A DNA stretch of 64,000 nt from Mycobacterium sp. PSTR-4-N (GCF_022348085.1 NZ_JAKRFN010000028.1:1-64000); one strand, 5' to 3'. Shown: positions 33,465-42,926, numbered from the stretch's first letter. Program-made: numbers and translations. The notes: generated by a model from the letters alone, not told the origin.

Positions 33465-34654
33465 GACTGGTTCCTCAATGTGGTTGTGGTGAACAGGGTC
33501 TGCCTCTGCGCTGAAGCGAGATGGGTGACGACGTCGACGAGGCTCGCGCGGTCGCCGAAACTTCCCGGCCGGGTGACGACGTGACGCCCGTCGGGCGTCC
33601 TACTGACCACCGCACCGTGGTGGACCACGTCGACGGGCCGCAACGAGCGGACTCCGAGCGCGTCGATCACGGCGCGGGCGGTTTCGCCGCCGGTGAGCAC
33701 GAGGTCGGGCCGAGAGGACGCCGCGCGATCCGCGCCCGCCACGAGCCGACCGAGACGGCCGGCCAGGGTGCGGCGCGCTTTGGAGTCCACTGAGCCTCGC
33801 AGCGTCACGACGACGACCGGATGAGCGGTGAGCAGCCCGGCGAGTGCGTCGGTGTCGGCGGCTCCGGCGAGGACATCGGCCGCGTGGAATTCATGGTGTG
33901 CCGCTCCGTGCTCCCGGAGCGCACCCACCTGGTCGGAGGCGCTCGCAGCCGCGGTACCTACGACGACGAGCACGCTAGCGCCGTGGTCGCGGGGCGGCAC
34001 GGCGATGTCGGCGGTCGGCGATGGGAGGGTGCGTGCGAGCGCCGCGGCCAGTGCCGACGTTCCCACGAACTGAACGCCTCTGACGGACAGGGCGATTCGC
34101 ACCGCATCGTCGAGGTTTCCGTCGGAGGCGACGTCGCAGACGGCGACCGTTCCCGCCGCGACGGCGGATGGGATGTCGCGAGCGGAGAGACCGTCGCGCG
34201 CGGGGCGGCGGAGCAGTTCAGCGACAGTGCGAGGTGGCGCGGCCGCTTCCCAGTGCCACAGGTCGGTCTGGTGGAGGGGGACGCCGTCGACGTAGGGCAC
34301 GCCCCCACGGACGGAACGCCGCAGCGTCGGGAGCCCGGCCGCCAGCACGACCGGTCCGCGCCGCGCGAGGGTGTCGACGGCCGCGCCGACGTGGCCCCGC
34401 AGTAGCGAGTCGATCTTGTACATGACCAGCCGGTCGGGGGGTAACGCATCGAGCGCGGTGCGCAGGATGCGGTCCGCCTCGGCTTCGGGCAGCGTGCGGC
34501 TGTTCAGGTCGACGATCGTCACGCCGCGTCGATCGGCATCACCGGCGTGGAGGGCCAGTGTGGGCAGCGGTTCCCGGTCCAGAAACGCGGCCGACGCTTC
34601 GGCGGCTCCGGACAGATCGTCGGCCAGGATCGTGAGGTCGGCGGGCGCGTTCAC
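33461..34654 (-). CDS. dtnK: four-carbon acid sugar kinase (DUF1537, DtnK/DenK type)
   Basis: A 397-residue kinase. N-terminal sugar-acid domain: LTILADDLSGAAEASAAF, IVDLNSRTLPEAEA and VMYKIDSLLRGHVGA. C-terminal nucleotide domain: LVVVGTAAASASDQV, LVLTGGETARAVIDALGV and RPGSFGDRASLVDVV. The family phosphorylates D-threonate, D-erythronate or L-erythronate/threonate variants at C4. Specificity cannot be read, but pairing with PdxA2 favours D-threonate or D-erythronate. GTG 34654 overlaps the SDR stop by 4 bp. Protein is shorter than the usual about 420-430. Confidence 0.86.
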   Translation of the reverse strand: MNAPADLTILADDLSGAAEASAAFLDREPLPTLALHAGDADRRGVTIVDLNSRTLPEAEADRILRTALDALPPDRLVMYKIDSLLRGHVGAAVDTLARRGPVVLAAGLPTLRRSVRGGVPYVDGVPLHQTDLWHWEAAAPPRTVAELLRRPARDGLSARDIPSAVAAGTVAVCDVASDGNLDDAVRIALSVRGVQFVGTSALAAALARTLPSPTADIAVPPRDHGASVLVVVGTAAASASDQVGALREHGAAHHEFHAADVLAGAADTDALAGLLTAHPVVVVTLRGSVDSKARRTLAGRLGRLVAGADRAASSRPDLVLTGGETARAVIDALGVRSLRPVDVVHHGAVVSRTPDGRHVVTRPGSFGDRASLVDVVTHLASAQRQTLFTTTTLRNQS

Positions 34655-35343
34655 AGCGACATCCCCGCGCACTGGGTGATGACCTGGCCCGTGATGCTGC
34701 CTGCGTCGGGACCGAGGAGGAACGCGACGGTGCCGGCCACCTCGGTGGGCGCGATCAAACGGCCCATCGGGGGCATCTTCGGTGGGGTGCCGGCACGATG
34801 GGGGTCCGCGAGCATCGGGGTGTCGGTCGGTCCTGGCGCGACGACGTTGACCGTGATGCCGCGGGCCACCAGCTCGGCAGCCCAGGACCGGGCCATCCCG
34901 ATGAGAGCGGATTTGGTTGCGGCGTATTGGCTTTTGCCGGCGCTGCCGGTCATCGTTCGGCTCCCGACGAGCACCACACGGGCGCCGTCGCCCATGCTCG
35001 GCACAAGCCCGTTCACCAGGACTTCGGCGGCTGCGACGTGCACACGCCACATCCGGGCGCCGTGGTCGGCGTCGAGTTCGCCGAGCGGAGCGCTGTACTG
35101 CACACCTGCTGCGTGCACCACTGCATCGACGTGACCGAATGCGGCGCGCTCCGGGTCCAGTGCGGCGGAGAGGGACTCGGTGTCGGCGAGATCGGTGGGC
35201 AGCCAGGTCAGCCTGGGATGCGATCCCTCCGGCGGTCGGCGACTCAGCCCGACGACGTCCCAGCCGTCGTCGAGCAGGCGGGTCACGACGGCAGCGCCGA
35301 TACCGGAGCTGGCACCGCTGACCACCGAGCGGGGTCGGGTCAC
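34651..35343 (-). CDS. short-chain dehydrogenase in the C4-acid operon
   Basis: A 230-residue SDR: SGASSGIGAAVVTRLLDDGW cofactor loop, VHAAGVQYSAP, VLVGSRTMTG with Ser and SQYAATKSALIGM with Tyr/Lys. Ends with VAFLLGPDAGSITGQ as in FabG-like oxidoreductases. Would oxidise a hydroxyl of a sugar or sugar acid. GTG start overlaps the stop of the sialidase-fold gene by 4 bp and its own stop overlaps the kinase start. Confidence 0.85.
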   Translation of the reverse strand: MTRPRSVVSGASSGIGAAVVTRLLDDGWDVVGLSRRPPEGSHPRLTWLPTDLADTESLSAALDPERAAFGHVDAVVHAAGVQYSAPLGELDADHGARMWRVHVAAAEVLVNGLVPSMGDGARVVLVGSRTMTGSAGKSQYAATKSALIGMARSWAAELVARGITVNVVAPGPTDTPMLADPHRAGTPPKMPPMGRLIAPTEVAGTVAFLLGPDAGSITGQVITQCAGMSL

Positions 35344-36557
35344 GGTGCGGCCCCGTCGATCCAGTCCTGCGTCACCGCGACGTGCTGGATGGCCTGCCGG
35401 AACCGGGTGAAGGCGACATGCAGCGCACCGTCGTGGGCATGGATGGACGGGTAGGAGAGCTCACGGTTCACCGCATCGCGAGAATTGTTCGACAGGCAGT
35501 AGCCGTCGCCCTCCTCGAGATTGCGCCGCGTCGGCCAGCTGAGCCCGCTGTCGGCGGAGATGGCCAGCGTCATCGGCGCGCGGGGCGCACCCCAGAAGGC
35601 GGTCCGCTCGCCGGAGGTGTCCACCGGGGGCGCCGGGGGCGGCTCGGCGGGATCGGCGAGGCCGTCGTCGTCGATCTCGTCGTAGAGCGACAGTCGTCGT
35701 GCGGTGGCGTCGGCTGCGCTGGATTCGTTGTACACCAGTGCCATTCGGTCGTCGGGCAGCACCACGAACTGGATCGACGAGTTGTTGTTGGGCAGCACCG
35801 TCGGCTGGGGCGCGGACCAGGTGTCGCCGTCGTCGGTGGAGACGCTGCGGTAGATGTTGTCGGCCCAGCGGCTGCGGTACAACGCCACCAGACGACCGTC
35901 GGAGAGTCGGCCGATGTTCATGTGCACGCAGCCGGTGCTGTCGGGTACCGGGACCTCGCGCCAGCTCGCGCCCCCGTCGTCGGAGACCATCACCGCGCTG
36001 GTGTCGTGGTCGCCCACCCAGCGCTGACCCGGCGTGCGCACGCAGTAGAAGACAGGCAGCAGCATGCGTCCGCTGGGCAGCACGCAGATGGGCTGACGGA
36101 TGAACACGCCCGCGGCCTCCGTGGCAGGGAGCAGAGTGTGCGGCGGCCCCCACGTCACACCACCGTCGTTGGAGATCCGCCGTTGCACCCGCGCGGTGTC
36201 CTGATTGCCGGCGTGCTGAGAGGTCCACAGCAGCCACACCTCGTCACCGCCGTGCACGTGCAGAACGGGATTCTGTTCCGAGCGGGTGGGGTCGTCGGAC
36301 AACTGCACCGGCGCTGTCCACGTGTCGGAACCGGCGGGCAGCCGGGAGAACCACACGCTGATGTCCGGGACACCCTCCTGGGTGCCGGAGAACCAGACGC
36401 AGGCCAGCGAGCCGTCGGGCAGGGTGGCGAGGTTGGCGGCGTGGTTCTGCACGTGGGGTGGCCGCAGCAGCGCGTCAAACCGCCCGGCTTCAGGGTGCGG
36501 ACGCACTACCCCGTCGGCGCGCAGGCTCTCCGATGGAGCGGTGGTGGGGGTGTTCAT
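35340..36557 (-). CDS. cytoplasmic Asp-box (BNR, sialidase-fold) protein
   Basis: A 405-residue six-bladed propeller protein. Four Asp boxes of pattern S-x-D-x-G-x-x-W are visible, at 129-136 (SNDGGVTW), 192-199 (SDDGGASW), 240-247 and 334-341. RIP-like arginines are present in FIRQPICVLPSGRMLLPVF, while the nucleophile Tyr cannot be assigned with certainty. No signal peptide: it starts MNTPTTAPSE, so it acts inside the cell. Could be an exo-glycosidase or a lactonase-like propeller on an imported sugar acid conjugate. ATG overlaps the binding-protein stop by 4 bp. Confidence 0.8.
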   Translation of the reverse strand: MNTPTTAPSESLRADGVVRPHPEAGRFDALLRPPHVQNHAANLATLPDGSLACVWFSGTQEGVPDISVWFSRLPAGSDTWTAPVQLSDDPTRSEQNPVLHVHGGDEVWLLWTSQHAGNQDTARVQRRISNDGGVTWGPPHTLLPATEAAGVFIRQPICVLPSGRMLLPVFYCVRTPGQRWVGDHDTSAVMVSDDGGASWREVPVPDSTGCVHMNIGRLSDGRLVALYRSRWADNIYRSVSTDDGDTWSAPQPTVLPNNNSSIQFVVLPDDRMALVYNESSAADATARRLSLYDEIDDDGLADPAEPPPAPPVDTSGERTAFWGAPRAPMTLAISADSGLSWPTRRNLEEGDGYCLSNNSRDAVNRELSYPSIHAHDGALHVAFTRFRQAIQHVAVTQDWIDGAAP

Positions 36558-38137
36558 CGCGCTCCGTTCAGCGTCACCGCGGCGAGATCGTAGGAGTTGG
36601 TGGGCCGCAATTGCATTCCATCGATGCGGGTGCGTCGGCCGAGGGTGGCCTTGGGGACGAACGACCACAGGCACGGGCAGGTCGCCCAGATGCGGCGCTG
36701 CGCGTCGGCCAGCAACGCGTCGCGACGCACGGGGTCGACCTCCTCGGAGGCCTGGGTGATGATCGCGGTGATCTCGGGGAAGAGGTAGCCGTGGTAGGTG
36801 TCGCGGGTTTCCTCTTTCTTGGCGGTACCCGCGTACATGCCTTGCATGATGGTCAACGCCAGCCCCGTCGGGCTCGGAAAGCCGTTGCCCAGGATGTCCC
36901 AGTCCCCGGCACGGCCCTGACGCCACTTGGCGATGTCGCCGCCGGGTTCGAACTGCTGCAACGTCGCGTTGACACCGACTGCCGAGAGCATCTGTACGAC
37001 CGACTCCATGATGTCGGTGTCGGCGGCGAATTCGCCACTCTCCCAGATGATCTTGACCTTCAGCGCGGATTGTCCCAGCTTCTGCAGCTCGGCCTTGGCA
37101 CGGTCGGGATCGTAGACGTAGCTGCCGGTTTCGATCGCGCCCGCAAGGCTCAGCGGAATCACTCCTCGCGACGCGGTGACCGAGCCCTGCAGGACGTCGT
37201 CGACCAGCGCCTTGCCGTTGATGGCGTAAGTCAGCGCGCGGCGCACACGCGGATCGGCCAGCGGATGGTTGGGCGGCTTGCGGAAGTTGTAGAACAGCTG
37301 GTTGAGCCGGACGCCGTCGGCCTGCTGGACAGCGACACCCGAGAGGCCTTCGATCTGGTCGGTGGAGTCGGGGGTGATCGAATCGATGACGTCCAGCTCG
37401 CCGCTGCGCAACGCCACCACCCGGCTGGACTCGTCGGGCATGAAGCGAACGCGCACAGATTCCACGTTCGCCTTCGGCGCCCAGTAGTTCTCGTTGCGGG
37501 TCAAGGTGTAGATGCCCGACCCGCGGTCGGCCTGCGTCACGGTGAACGGGCCGGTGCCGACGCCGTCGGCCAGGTCCTCGGGCTTGTTGGCCGCTGCGGG
37601 GGTGATGAGGATGTTCGACATCAGGTAGTCGAGCACGGGGATCGGACGGTTGGTGGTGAGCCAGAAGCTGGTGTCGTCGATCTTCTCGACCGTCGGCCAC
37701 TCGGGGAAGAAGGTGGCGACGAACGATCCGTCGACCTGGGAGTACATCGACAGGGCGGTCGCGACGTCCTCGACGCGCACAGGGGACATGTCCGAATACC
37801 GGATGCCCTGGCGCAACCGGACGTACCAGCGGGTCGGCTCGACGAGGCGGAACTGATCGGCGAGCACCAGCCGCGGCTTGAGGTTCGCGTCGATCTCGGT
37901 CAGCGCCTGGCGTACCGCGCGCTGCACCGTCAGCGCCGCGTCGTACTGAAGGAGCTTGTTGTCCAACGTGTTCAGTGCCCGGTTGAGACCGAGGCTCACG
38001 GTGGTCGGTCCGGGCCTCCCCGTCGGCGTGGCGCACGAGACGATGCTGGGGGCGAGCGCCAAGCCGGCACCGAGGAAGAGCCCCGATCGCAGCATGGACC
38101 GCCGTGACAGGCGCCGTTCGAACAGCTGCTCGGTCAT
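36554..38137 (-). CDS. ABC importer substrate-binding lipoprotein (SBP family 5)
   Basis: A 527-residue peptide/nickel/sugar-type binding protein. The N-terminus has a twin-arginine motif SRRSML (R12, R13), a hydrophobic stretch and a lipobox IVSC with C35, so a Tat-exported lipoprotein. The body has WYVRLRQGIRYSDMSPV, GVGTGPFTVTQADRG, ENYWAPKANVESVRVRF and NHPLADPRVRRALTYAINGK. ATG 38137 follows an AGGGAGG. First gene of the minus operon; the permeases and ATPases are divergent. Confidence 0.9.
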   Translation of the reverse strand: MTEQLFERRLSRRSMLRSGLFLGAGLALAPSIVSCATPTGRPGPTTVSLGLNRALNTLDNKLLQYDAALTVQRAVRQALTEIDANLKPRLVLADQFRLVEPTRWYVRLRQGIRYSDMSPVRVEDVATALSMYSQVDGSFVATFFPEWPTVEKIDDTSFWLTTNRPIPVLDYLMSNILITPAAANKPEDLADGVGTGPFTVTQADRGSGIYTLTRNENYWAPKANVESVRVRFMPDESSRVVALRSGELDVIDSITPDSTDQIEGLSGVAVQQADGVRLNQLFYNFRKPPNHPLADPRVRRALTYAINGKALVDDVLQGSVTASRGVIPLSLAGAIETGSYVYDPDRAKAELQKLGQSALKVKIIWESGEFAADTDIMESVVQMLSAVGVNATLQQFEPGGDIAKWRQGRAGDWDILGNGFPSPTGLALTIMQGMYAGTAKKEETRDTYHGYLFPEITAIITQASEEVDPVRRDALLADAQRRIWATCPCLWSFVPKATLGRRTRIDGMQLRPTNSYDLAAVTLNGAR

Positions 38138-38187
38138 CGCCGACCTCCCTGATGCGCTGTGACCACTACCACACCGACTGTAGGGAA

Positions 38188-38227
38188 TCTGCGCGCAATG
38201 CGCAACTACGCGCAGACAATTGCGCAA
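38188..38227. promoter_or_regulatory. TGCGCA-rich operator region between the two divergent operons
   Basis: Inverted repeat TCTGCGCG (38188-38195) and CGCGCAGA (38209-38216) with 13-nt spacer, and a direct repeat TGCGCAA at 38199-38205 and 38221-38227, exactly 22 bp apart (two helical turns). The second copy is a perfect TTGCGCAA palindrome. It sits 51 nt upstream of the binding-protein start and 111 nt upstream of the permease start. Likely DeoR binding region; the remaining gap to 38337 shows no gene. Confidence 0.6.
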
Positions 38228-38337
38228 AACACGCACTAGTGCCATTGTGATGTAGGCGACATCCGGGCACGCGTATCCGGCAGGTCACTGGGTCTGACCG
38301 AAGACGCCGCCGCGAGGTTCGAGGGAAAGGGTCGACG

Positions 38338-39366
38338 ATGGCCGATCAACTGTTGGCACCACCGGTGCACCGGGCGTCCCCGTCCGCCGCGCCCGCGCGG
38401 CGCAGCATCGCCGGTGTCGTGTTCGGGCCGACGGCGCGCTACATCCTGCGGCGTCTCGGCCAGAGCGTGCTGACGGTGTTCCTGACGCTCACGACGGTGT
38501 TCGTGCTGATCCGTCTGGCGCCCGGCGACCCGGCCTACTCGCTGGCCGGACCGTTGGCCACCACCGAGGATCTCGCGCGCATCCGCACGCAGATGGGTCT
38601 GGACGAGTCGGTGTTCGTGCAGTACGCCAAGTACCTGCAGGGTCTGCTGCATCTCGATCTCGGCACGTCGTATTCGTTCCAGGCGCCCGCGTTCGACGTC
38701 GTGCTGTCGCGCCTTCCCTACACCGTGACGCTGGCCGTGTCGGCCATTCTGCTGACCACGCTGGTCGCGATCCCCCTCGGGGTGTGGATGGCCCGTCACG
38801 CCGACACTCGCCGGGAGCTGGCCGCCAACGCGGTGACGATCACCGGCCAGTCGATGCCCGACTTCTGGACCGGCCTGATGCTCATCACGATCTTCGCGGT
38901 CCTGATTCCCGTGCTGCCGCCGGCCGGCTTCACCACCTGGTCCAGTCTGATCCTGCCGACGGTGACGATCGCCGTGCTGCAGGTCGCGCTGATCTCCCGC
39001 ATGGTGCGCCGAGAGATGGTCGGCGCGTTCCTGTCACCGTATGTGACGGTCGGACGCTCCCGCGGTGTGTCCGAGCGGGAACTGATCTGGCGCTACTCCA
39101 TGCGCAACTCCGCGATCCCGGTGCTGACTGCACTGGGCACCCGGTTCGCGTCGATGCTCAACGGTGTCGTGGTCGTCGAGGTCGTGTTCGCCTGGCCTGG
39201 CGTCGGATCACTTGTGGTGCGTGCGTTGGAAACCCGTGACTATCCGCTGATCCAGGCCACGGTGCTGGTCACCGCTGTGCTCGCGATCCTCGTTCAACTA
39301 CTCGTCGACCTCTGCTATCCACTGCTGGACCCGCGCGTCCGGCTCGGGAAAGGACAGGGCGCATGA
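38338..39366 (+). CDS. ABC permease, DppB/OppB type
   Basis: A 342-residue integral membrane permease of six helices: RRLGQSVLTVFLTLTTVFVL, LAPGDPAYSLAGP, YLQGLLHLDLGTSYSFQ and the EAA-type loop SRGVSERELIWRYSMRNSA. First gene of the six-gene plus operon. GAGGGAAAGG precedes ATG 38338. A 45-residue Ala/Pro-rich leader precedes the first helix. Confidence 0.9.
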   Translation: MADQLLAPPVHRASPSAAPARRSIAGVVFGPTARYILRRLGQSVLTVFLTLTTVFVLIRLAPGDPAYSLAGPLATTEDLARIRTQMGLDESVFVQYAKYLQGLLHLDLGTSYSFQAPAFDVVLSRLPYTVTLAVSAILLTTLVAIPLGVWMARHADTRRELAANAVTITGQSMPDFWTGLMLITIFAVLIPVLPPAGFTTWSSLILPTVTIAVLQVALISRMVRREMVGAFLSPYVTVGRSRGVSERELIWRYSMRNSAIPVLTALGTRFASMLNGVVVVEVVFAWPGVGSLVVRALETRDYPLIQATVLVTAVLAILVQLLVDLCYPLLDPRVRLGKGQGA

Positions 39367-40313
39367 CCGCTCCCACCACCGATGTCATCGAACCTCCTGC
39401 GCAGCCGCGGCCGTCGGCGGTCACCGCACGCGACATCGCCCGCGCCGGCGCGACCCGGCGCCGCCGGGACAGCCGTCTCAAGACCTGGGTGGGCTCGATC
39501 GCCGTGCTGATCGTCATCCTCCCGGTGATGCTGGCCCGCGTACTGCCGTTGCCGTCCCCTGATGCCACCGACCTCGCCGCCCGCCGGTTGCCGCCGCTGA
39601 CCGACGGCCACCTGTTCGGCACCGATCAGCTCGGTCGCGATCTGCTGGCCCGCGTCCTCTACGGCGGGCAGGTCTCGCTGGCGATCGGCCTGCTCGCCGT
39701 GCTGGTCTCCGGGATGATCGGGCTGGTGCTCGGAGCGCTCGCCGGGTATCGCGGCGGCTGGATCGACACCATCGTGAGCCGCCTGTTGGAAGCCCAGCTC
39801 TCCCTGCCGCTGCTGATGATGTTGCTGTTGGTGGTCGCGCTGTTCGGACCGTCGATCCCGGTGATCACCTTTGTCATCGCGATCGCGCAATGGCCCGAGA
39901 TCGCGCGTCTCACACGGTCTCTCGTGCTGGTCGAGCGGGAGAAACCCTACATCGCGGCCGCCCGGGTGCTGGGCCTCGGGCATGCCGCGATCCTGGTCCG
40001 CCACATCGTGCCCAACATCGTCAAGCAGGTGTCGCTGGTGGTCCTGCTGCTCCTCGCGCAGGCCGTCCTGCTCGAGAGCGCCTTGAGTTACCTCGGCGCG
40101 GGACCGCAACGCCCGTTCGCGACGTGGGGCCGCATCATCTCCGACGGCCAGGATTACGTCACGACGTCCTGGTGGCTGGTCACGCTGCCGGGCCTGGTGA
40201 TCGCCCTGCTTGTCGTCGGGGTGAACTTCCTCGGCGACGGGCTGCGCGACCGCACGGGCGGCACCAGACGCAGCCTCTGGAAGGCGCTGTCGCTGCGGGG
40301 AAGGAACAACTGA
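39363..40313 (+). CDS. ABC permease, DppC/OppC type
   Basis: A 316-residue permease. LFGTDQLGRDLLARVLYGGQ, the VLGALAGYRGGWIDTIVSRL helix and the EAA loop YIAAARVLGLGHAAILVRHI. Overlaps the first permease gene by 4 bp and is followed 1 bp later by the ATPase gene. Confidence 0.9.
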   Translation: MTAPTTDVIEPPAQPRPSAVTARDIARAGATRRRRDSRLKTWVGSIAVLIVILPVMLARVLPLPSPDATDLAARRLPPLTDGHLFGTDQLGRDLLARVLYGGQVSLAIGLLAVLVSGMIGLVLGALAGYRGGWIDTIVSRLLEAQLSLPLLMMLLLVVALFGPSIPVITFVIAIAQWPEIARLTRSLVLVEREKPYIAAARVLGLGHAAILVRHIVPNIVKQVSLVVLLLLAQAVLLESALSYLGAGPQRPFATWGRIISDGQDYVTTSWWLVTLPGLVIALLVVGVNFLGDGLRDRTGGTRRSLWKALSLRGRNN

Positions 40314-40314
40314 G

Positions 40315-41127
40315 ATGGGCAACTTGCTCAAGGTCGACGAACTCCAGGTCGAACTCATCACCGCCGGGGGAGTGGTGCGCGCCGTCGACGGCGTGTCCTT
40401 CTGCATCGACGCCGGCGAGACCGTGACGATCATCGGCGAATCGGGCTCCGGGAAGTCCACCACCGCGATGGGAATCCTCGGCCTGCTCCCCACCGATCTG
40501 GCGGTCCTGTCGGGCAGCGCCACCTTCAAGGATCGCGAAATACTGGGCGATCACGCCGAACTCGGCAAGGTCCGCGGCAGGCACATCGCGCTGGTCCCTC
40601 AGGACCCCATGACCGCACTGAGCCCCGTGCACACCATCGGATCGCAGCTGCGCGACGCCGTCCGCCACGGCGGCGTGCGGGGGCGCTCCGCCGAGCGGGT
40701 CCGCGCCGTCGAACTGCTCGATCAGGTCCACATCCCCCGTCCCGCGGAGCAACTCGGCAAGTATCCGCACCAACTGTCCGGCGGCATGCTGCAGCGCGTC
40801 CTCATCGCAACAGCTCTGGCGGCCGGCCCCGAACTGATCGTCGCCGACGAACCGACCAGCGCCCTCGACGTGACGGTGCAGGCCAGCATCCTCGACCTGC
40901 TCCTGGAACTGCAGCAGCGCACCGGCGTCGCGATGCTGCTGATCACCCACGATCTGGGCGTCGCCCGGCTGATGTCGGACCGCATCTTCGTCATGAAGGA
41001 CGGCCGCTTCGTCGAAGGCGGCGACGCTGAAGCGCTGCTGGGGAATCCGCGCAGCGCCTACACCAAGCGACTTCTCGACGCCGTGCCCCGCTTGGATGCC
41101 CATTCGATCACGGAGGTTCCGGCATGA
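40315..41127 (+). CDS. ABC importer ATPase, DppD/OppD type
   Basis: A 270-residue ATPase. Walker A GESGSGKST (41-49), signature LSGGMLQR (from 154), Walker B LIVADEP (174-180) and the switch His in LLITHDLGV. C-terminal AYTKRLLDAVPRLD is typical of OppD/DppD. Energises uptake with the second ATPase. Coupled by a 4-bp overlap downstream. Confidence 0.92.
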   Translation: MGNLLKVDELQVELITAGGVVRAVDGVSFCIDAGETVTIIGESGSGKSTTAMGILGLLPTDLAVLSGSATFKDREILGDHAELGKVRGRHIALVPQDPMTALSPVHTIGSQLRDAVRHGGVRGRSAERVRAVELLDQVHIPRPAEQLGKYPHQLSGGMLQRVLIATALAAGPELIVADEPTSALDVTVQASILDLLLELQQRTGVAMLLITHDLGVARLMSDRIFVMKDGRFVEGGDAEALLGNPRSAYTKRLLDAVPRLDAHSITEVPA

Positions 41128-41963
41128 CCCAGCCCCTGCTGCAGATCGACGACCTCGTGGTCGAATACCCGGTCGCCGGCGGCGTCTTCCGCGCATTGAA
41201 CTCGGTGAGCCTGGCCGTGGAGAAGGGATCGTGTCTGGCCGTGGTCGGCGAATCCGGCTGTGGCAAATCCACCTTGGCCAAGGCCGTCGTCCGGTTGCTG
41301 CGTCCGACGTCGGGCCGGATCGTCTTCGACGGTACCGACATCGCCGGCCTGTCCGAGCGCACGCTCCGCCCCTTCCGCTCCCGGATCCAGATGGTGTTCC
41401 AGGACCCGTACGGCTCGTTGGACCCGCACCTGAGTGCCGTCGACATCGTCGCCGAACCGCTGCGCCTCCGGGGGGTGCGCAGCAGCCGGGACCGCCAGGC
41501 TCGCGCCGCCGAACTCATCGACCGTGTCGGGCTGCCCACCAGCGCGTTGCACCGCAAGCCCGCGGAGTTCTCCGGCGGTCAGCGGCAGCGCATCGGCATC
41601 GCGCGTGCCCTGGCCAGCGAACCCGATCTGCTGGTCTGCGACGAGGCCACCAGTGCGCTCGACGTGTCGGTGCAGGCCCAGGTGCTCGACCTGCTGCGCG
41701 AAATCCGTTGCGAGACCGGGCTGACCTATGTGTTCATCTCCCACAACCTGGGCGTGGTTCGGGAGATCAGCGACACCATCGTGGTGATGAAGTCCGGCAA
41801 CATCGTCGAATGTGGCTCGACGGACACCGTTCTCGCCAGTCCCGCCGAGCCGTACACCAAGGCTCTGCGCGCCGCCGCGCTCGACCCCACCACGATGGTC
41901 GGGATCAAACCTCGCAACGTGGTCGCGCGCCTCGACCCCACCGCCACCCAAGGAGCCGCCTGA
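41124..41963 (+). CDS. ABC importer ATPase, DppF/OppF type
   Basis: A 279-residue ATPase. Walker A GESGCGKST (42-50), signature FSGGQRQR, Walker B LLVCDEATSALDVSVQ and VFISHNLGVVREI. Heterodimer partner of the upstream ATPase. Its stop TGA shares bases with the ATG of the aldo-keto reductase. Confidence 0.92.
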   Translation: MTQPLLQIDDLVVEYPVAGGVFRALNSVSLAVEKGSCLAVVGESGCGKSTLAKAVVRLLRPTSGRIVFDGTDIAGLSERTLRPFRSRIQMVFQDPYGSLDPHLSAVDIVAEPLRLRGVRSSRDRQARAAELIDRVGLPTSALHRKPAEFSGGQRQRIGIARALASEPDLLVCDEATSALDVSVQAQVLDLLREIRCETGLTYVFISHNLGVVREISDTIVVMKSGNIVECGSTDTVLASPAEPYTKALRAAALDPTTMVGIKPRNVVARLDPTATQGAA

Positions 41964-42919
41964 TGCCCGCCCTCGATCTCACCCGCCCCGTCCTGGGCAC
42001 CATGACCTTCGGTGACACCGTGTCGGCCGAACTCGCCGCAGAGATGCTGGACGTGGCGCTGGCGGCGGGCATCACCCACATCGACACGGCCAATGCCTAC
42101 GCGGCGGGGCTGACCGAGGAGATCCTGGCGGGCCTGTTGCGGGGCCGGCGTGACCAGGTCACCGTGGCGACCAAGGCGGGCATGCCCCATCCGGACGCCG
42201 GCGACGACGCGCCGCTGTCCGCGCGCGCCGTGCGGGCGAGTCTCGACGGCAGCCTGCGCCGTCTCGGCATCGATCGGGTGGACCTGTTCTACCTGCATCA
42301 GCCCGACCGCCGCACGCCGCTGCGCGAGACGCTGCAGACGGTCGCGGATCTGGTGGGCGAGGGCAAGGTGGGCGCCCTGGGCGTCTCCAACTACGCCGCG
42401 TGGCAGATCGCGGAGATCAACCACCTCGCCGACGAGGTCGGGGCGCCCCGGCCCGTCGTGGCGCAGCAGGTGTACAACCTGCTCGCGCGGCGTATCGAGG
42501 ACGAATACGCCGAGTTCGCGGCGACGACCGGGCTGGTCACGATGGTGTACAACCCGCTCGGCGGCGGTTTGCTCACCGGGCGGCACACCTTTGATGCCGA
42601 CCCGTCCGAAGGGCGGTTCGGGGATTCGCGCCTGGCCACGATGTACCGCGAACGCTATTGGAATGCATCGATTTTCGAAGCGATCAGCCAGCTGTCGACC
42701 CTCGCCGAGAAGGCGGGCATCCCGATGTCGGAGCTGGCTCTGCGGTGGCTGGTGAGTAAGCCCGCGTCGGGTCCGATCCTGCTGGGTGCGTCGAAGGTCA
42801 GCCATCTGGAGGCCAACATCGCGGCCATCGCGGCGGGTCCGCTCGACGACGATCTGGTCGCGGCGTGTGATGACGTCGGCGCTCCGCTGCGTGGCGCCAT
42901 GCCGAACTACAACCGCTAG
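41963..42919 (+). CDS. aldo/keto reductase in the C4-acid operon
   Basis: A 318-residue aldo-keto reductase with the tetrad D41, Y46 (DTANAY), K71 (TVATKAG) and H112 (YLHQPD). GTMTFGDTVSAELAA and ALGVSNYAAWQIAEI support the fold. May reduce an aldehyde or lactone, or oxidise a sugar. An AAGGAG lies about 9 bp upstream of ATG 41963. Confidence 0.88.
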   Translation: MPALDLTRPVLGTMTFGDTVSAELAAEMLDVALAAGITHIDTANAYAAGLTEEILAGLLRGRRDQVTVATKAGMPHPDAGDDAPLSARAVRASLDGSLRRLGIDRVDLFYLHQPDRRTPLRETLQTVADLVGEGKVGALGVSNYAAWQIAEINHLADEVGAPRPVVAQQVYNLLARRIEDEYAEFAATTGLVTMVYNPLGGGLLTGRHTFDADPSEGRFGDSRLATMYRERYWNASIFEAISQLSTLAEKAGIPMSELALRWLVSKPASGPILLGASKVSHLEANIAAIAAGPLDDDLVAACDDVGAPLRGAMPNYNR

Positions 42920-42926
42920 GAGACCC

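Noticed and set aside
35340..38036. An 898-residue minus-strand frame joining the Asp-box gene to upstream sequence
   Set aside because: Only the last 405 residues are a real protein; the rest overlaps the substrate-binding protein gene in another frame, and the ATG at 36557 is coupled to that gene's stop.
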